Positions 7,401-7,845 of a stretch of 7,845 nt of DNA are shown one piece after another (the stretch's first letter is position 1; each line of letters opens with the position of its first letter). The notes under the pieces were generated by a model that saw only the letters and a list, made by a program, of their open reading frames with translations, ran no database searches and had not been told where the DNA came from. The position numbers and the translations under genes are program-made. This stretch comes from Promethearchaeota archaeon (lineage in GTDB: Archaea > Asgardarchaeota > Lokiarchaeia > Sigynarchaeales > SOKP01): NCBI GenBank assembly GCA_016839655.1, contig JAEOTW010000224.1, positions 1 to 7,845 of the forward strand, read 5' to 3'.

Positions 7401-7845
7401 ATAATCCAGCATTTAGTAGGATAGCGGGAGATGTTCCTAATGAAAATTTAATTGGAAATCCACCTCCATTTTATTGGCAAAAACCAGAAGACCAAGAAAA
7501 ATATCAAAGAGAATTACAAGAAACTGGGGTTATTCGAAATTACATCGTTCCAGTAAAAAAGAAAAATGGAGAAAATATTGTTGTACAGGTCAATGCGCAT
7601 CTAATAAGAGATGATAATAATAATCCTTTGGTTATTGAAGGCACTTTTTCTGATATTACTGAGAAATTTAGATTAGAAGAGGAATTAAAAGAATCTGAGA
7701 AGAAATTAAGATTGCAAAATATTGAATTGAGAAAAATTGATAAAGTTAAGAATGACTTCATAACAATGGCAGCTCATGAATTAAAAACTCCACTAATTTC
7801 AATTTCTGGTTATACAGATTATATTTTGATGAAACATAGAAACCA
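4490..7845 (+). CDS. Multi-PAS sensor histidine kinase (3' partial)
   Basis: One frame stays open from ATG 4490 to the window edge: 1118 codons and still incomplete. About eight PAS domains are recognised by their repeated ends (DIT/EIT/NIT/DIS followed by charged linkers) and openings (ESEEKYR-type): PAS1 about 10-112 (weak), PAS2 160-275, PAS3 284-405, PAS4 411-534, PAS5 536-660, PAS6 666-783, PAS7 818-940, PAS8 943-1062. A coiled coil with the ELEQKVLERT motif (about 785-820) separates PAS6 and PAS7. The HisKA box MAAHELKTPL follows, with phosphoacceptor H1096; the rest of HisKA and the ATPase lie beyond the window. No membrane segment or signal peptide is visible, so it senses cytoplasmic or diffusible cues; ligands cannot be told. 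An in-frame TAA at 4478-4480 bounds the start; TTG 4481 is the only other option. GGGG at 4474-4477 is a poor, distant Shine-Dalgarno. A run of 13 A lies in codons 100-104. No response regulator is in view. Confidence 0.93.
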   Translation, partial: MTSTFESYNKIGQIFSENIDDLIFILNHKYQCEYTNFEKITIKKKINEFIHPDDFKRVNKLLKDIFKTGYGVEDVQIKYSSNPFKWFEIKGKSFIDNEDKKKKTILVCREITKFKNLEFEIKKSRARFGELTEYVPEIQFWKLLQTREGKSVVQKTREMLEVVLDNIPQLIYWKDTKLVYMGCNKNFALLNKINEPTSIIGSTDEDLIWLKENVNSIKDKENEVMTNNRAQFNTIESLSIINGTQIWFEINRIPLHDPKGKVVGILVTYEDITARKISEQKLKESEEKYRGILENIKETYFEVDLEGNFTFFNDAFSNLIGYSKNELLGSNYQNYVSEENKDKIFTVYNQVYKTSMPQSGFQFQFQKKNGDIVTCESSVYLRYDSEGNKIGFNGLARDITEKYFLEQKIKESEEKYRTMFNSSPDYIFLTDIKGDILDMNPALLRRIGMKIDEVKGLNFAHFLASDNIDELRDVGDAIAAGKEIKGVEIKAQTYSGEIFEYEVNSVPLKEDGKISKILNLARDITLRKQAEQKVRESEKKYRHLFESSPYAIWLMNEDGVIVDCNSTMNDLLSGLEMKDLIGKKFSDVLSVLKRSEYLIGMLKNRFKKFLKGEKLGPLEFQITRIDGTKIWLSITSSLVNIRDQKLTQAIIQNITEKKNAEQKIKDSETKYRHLFENSPYSIILINRKGFIIDCNPATEKFFNRKNEDLTNRNFLDVGIKPGNVLPLFKQRYQSVLKGIRPEPLEVQISRSQNGRLMWISIDDTFVEIGGETVFQVIIQDITEKKLAEQEIKKSQEELQILKRELEQKVLERTKDLIESEQQYRTTINSLSDPLHVVDRDLKIILANSAFDFWLSDLDIEKKIIGQKVFDAFPFLPDEVREEYEHVFSSGETLLTEGSILLNNIEIFTETRKIPIFSEGKVNQIITIIRDISERKKIEDQLKESEKNFRNMITNLDEGYYMVQWKGNILYHNPAFSRIAGDVPNENLIGNPPPFYWQKPEDQEKYQRELQETGVIRNYIVPVKKKNGENIVVQVNAHLIRDDNNNPLVIEGTFSDITEKFRLEEELKESEKKLRLQNIELRKIDKVKNDFITMAAHELKTPLISISGYTDYILMKHRN
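4787..4799 (+). repeat. A13 homopolymer inside the PAS kinase gene
   Basis: Thirteen consecutive A encode Lys100-Lys103 and the first base of Thr104, in the last third of PAS1. Losing one A would bring TAG at 4806-4808 into frame; gaining one would bring TAG at 4813-4815 into frame. The run as given keeps the long frame open. Sequencing error is unlikely to have created a 1118-codon frame, but length variation in the population or slippage by polymerase is plausible. Confidence 0.8.
5339..7673 (+). repeat. Tandem PAS-module array within the kinase gene
   Basis: Modules open with similar sequence at regular steps. The conserved aromatic-Arg pair falls at residues 289, 416, 541, 671, 823 and 948 (Tyr-Arg, or Phe-Arg in the last), so steps are 125-130 residues except one lengthened to 152 by the coiled coil. 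PAS5 (from 6095) and PAS6 (from 6485) are the most alike: 20 of their first 30 residues match by eye, including KYRHLF and the DCN turn, which suggests a more recent duplication of that unit. Confidence 0.75.
6842..6949 (+). other. Signalling-helix coiled coil (ELEQKVLERT) between PAS6 and PAS7
   Basis: Codons of about residues 785-820 encode a charged helix with heptad-spaced leucines ending in LEQKVLERTKDL. This E-R-T-x-x-L form is the linker often found just before the terminal sensing or kinase part of histidine kinases. Here it divides six upstream PAS domains from a PAS7-PAS8-HisKA block. Confidence 0.7.

Noticed and set aside
7540..7761. Minus-strand open frame of 73 codons
   Set aside because: It is antisense to PAS8 and the linker of the kinase, with no independent support.
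1..7845. Defence system, mobile element, CRISPR array or biosynthetic cluster
   Set aside because: No nuclease, transposase, integrase, repeat-spacer pattern or cluster of biosynthetic enzymes was seen in any of the genes or gaps.

Overview
The window is AT-rich and about 94% protein-coding. It holds five genes: one on the minus strand that runs off the left edge, and four on the plus strand, the last running off the right edge. No rRNA, tRNA, CRISPR array, transposase or phage gene was seen. Several features point to an archaeon: an archaeal-type PurD C-terminus, an HAD protein of the family best known from methanogens as EhaR, TATA-like boxes upstream of genes (one placed for a leaderless transcript), Shine-Dalgarno sites on other genes, and a T-run terminator. 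The low GC, the multi-PAS kinase and the cysteine-rich wHTH/ferredoxin protein suggest an Asgard (Lokiarchaeia-like) genome. That lineage call is inference; a methanogen-related or other euryarchaeal host is not excluded.

Layout. Positions 1-1069 (minus) encode an iron-sulfur protein with an N-terminal winged-helix-like part, a cysteine-rich middle and a C-terminal ferredoxin domain cut by the window edge. It diverges from purD (1188-2507, plus), which encodes the second enzyme of de novo purine synthesis. Next come a small HEAT-repeat protein (2606-3088), a T-run terminator, and a TTG-started HAD-superfamily phosphohydrolase (3199-4311). From 4490 to the right edge is a single uninterrupted reading frame for a very large soluble sensor histidine kinase. 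It has about eight PAS domains in tandem, a signalling coiled coil between PAS6 and PAS7, and the phosphoacceptor His box just before the window ends.

How they work together. The genes do not form an obvious operon. Gaps of about 100-180 bp separate them, and candidate promoter elements lie before each one, so most are probably transcribed alone. PurD is housekeeping; the HEAT protein is probably a binding adaptor of unknown partner; the HAD protein and the iron-sulfur protein have unknown substrates; and the kinase is a cytoplasmic signal integrator.

The points most worth a second look are a 13-A homopolymer early in the kinase where a one-base slip either way gives an immediate stop, a perfect 16-bp palindrome between the kinase's TATA-like box and its start codon, a DxE nucleophile motif preceded by three cysteines in the HAD protein, and the wHTH plus cysteine-cluster plus ferredoxin architecture. 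I see no evidence of a defence island or other new multi-gene system.
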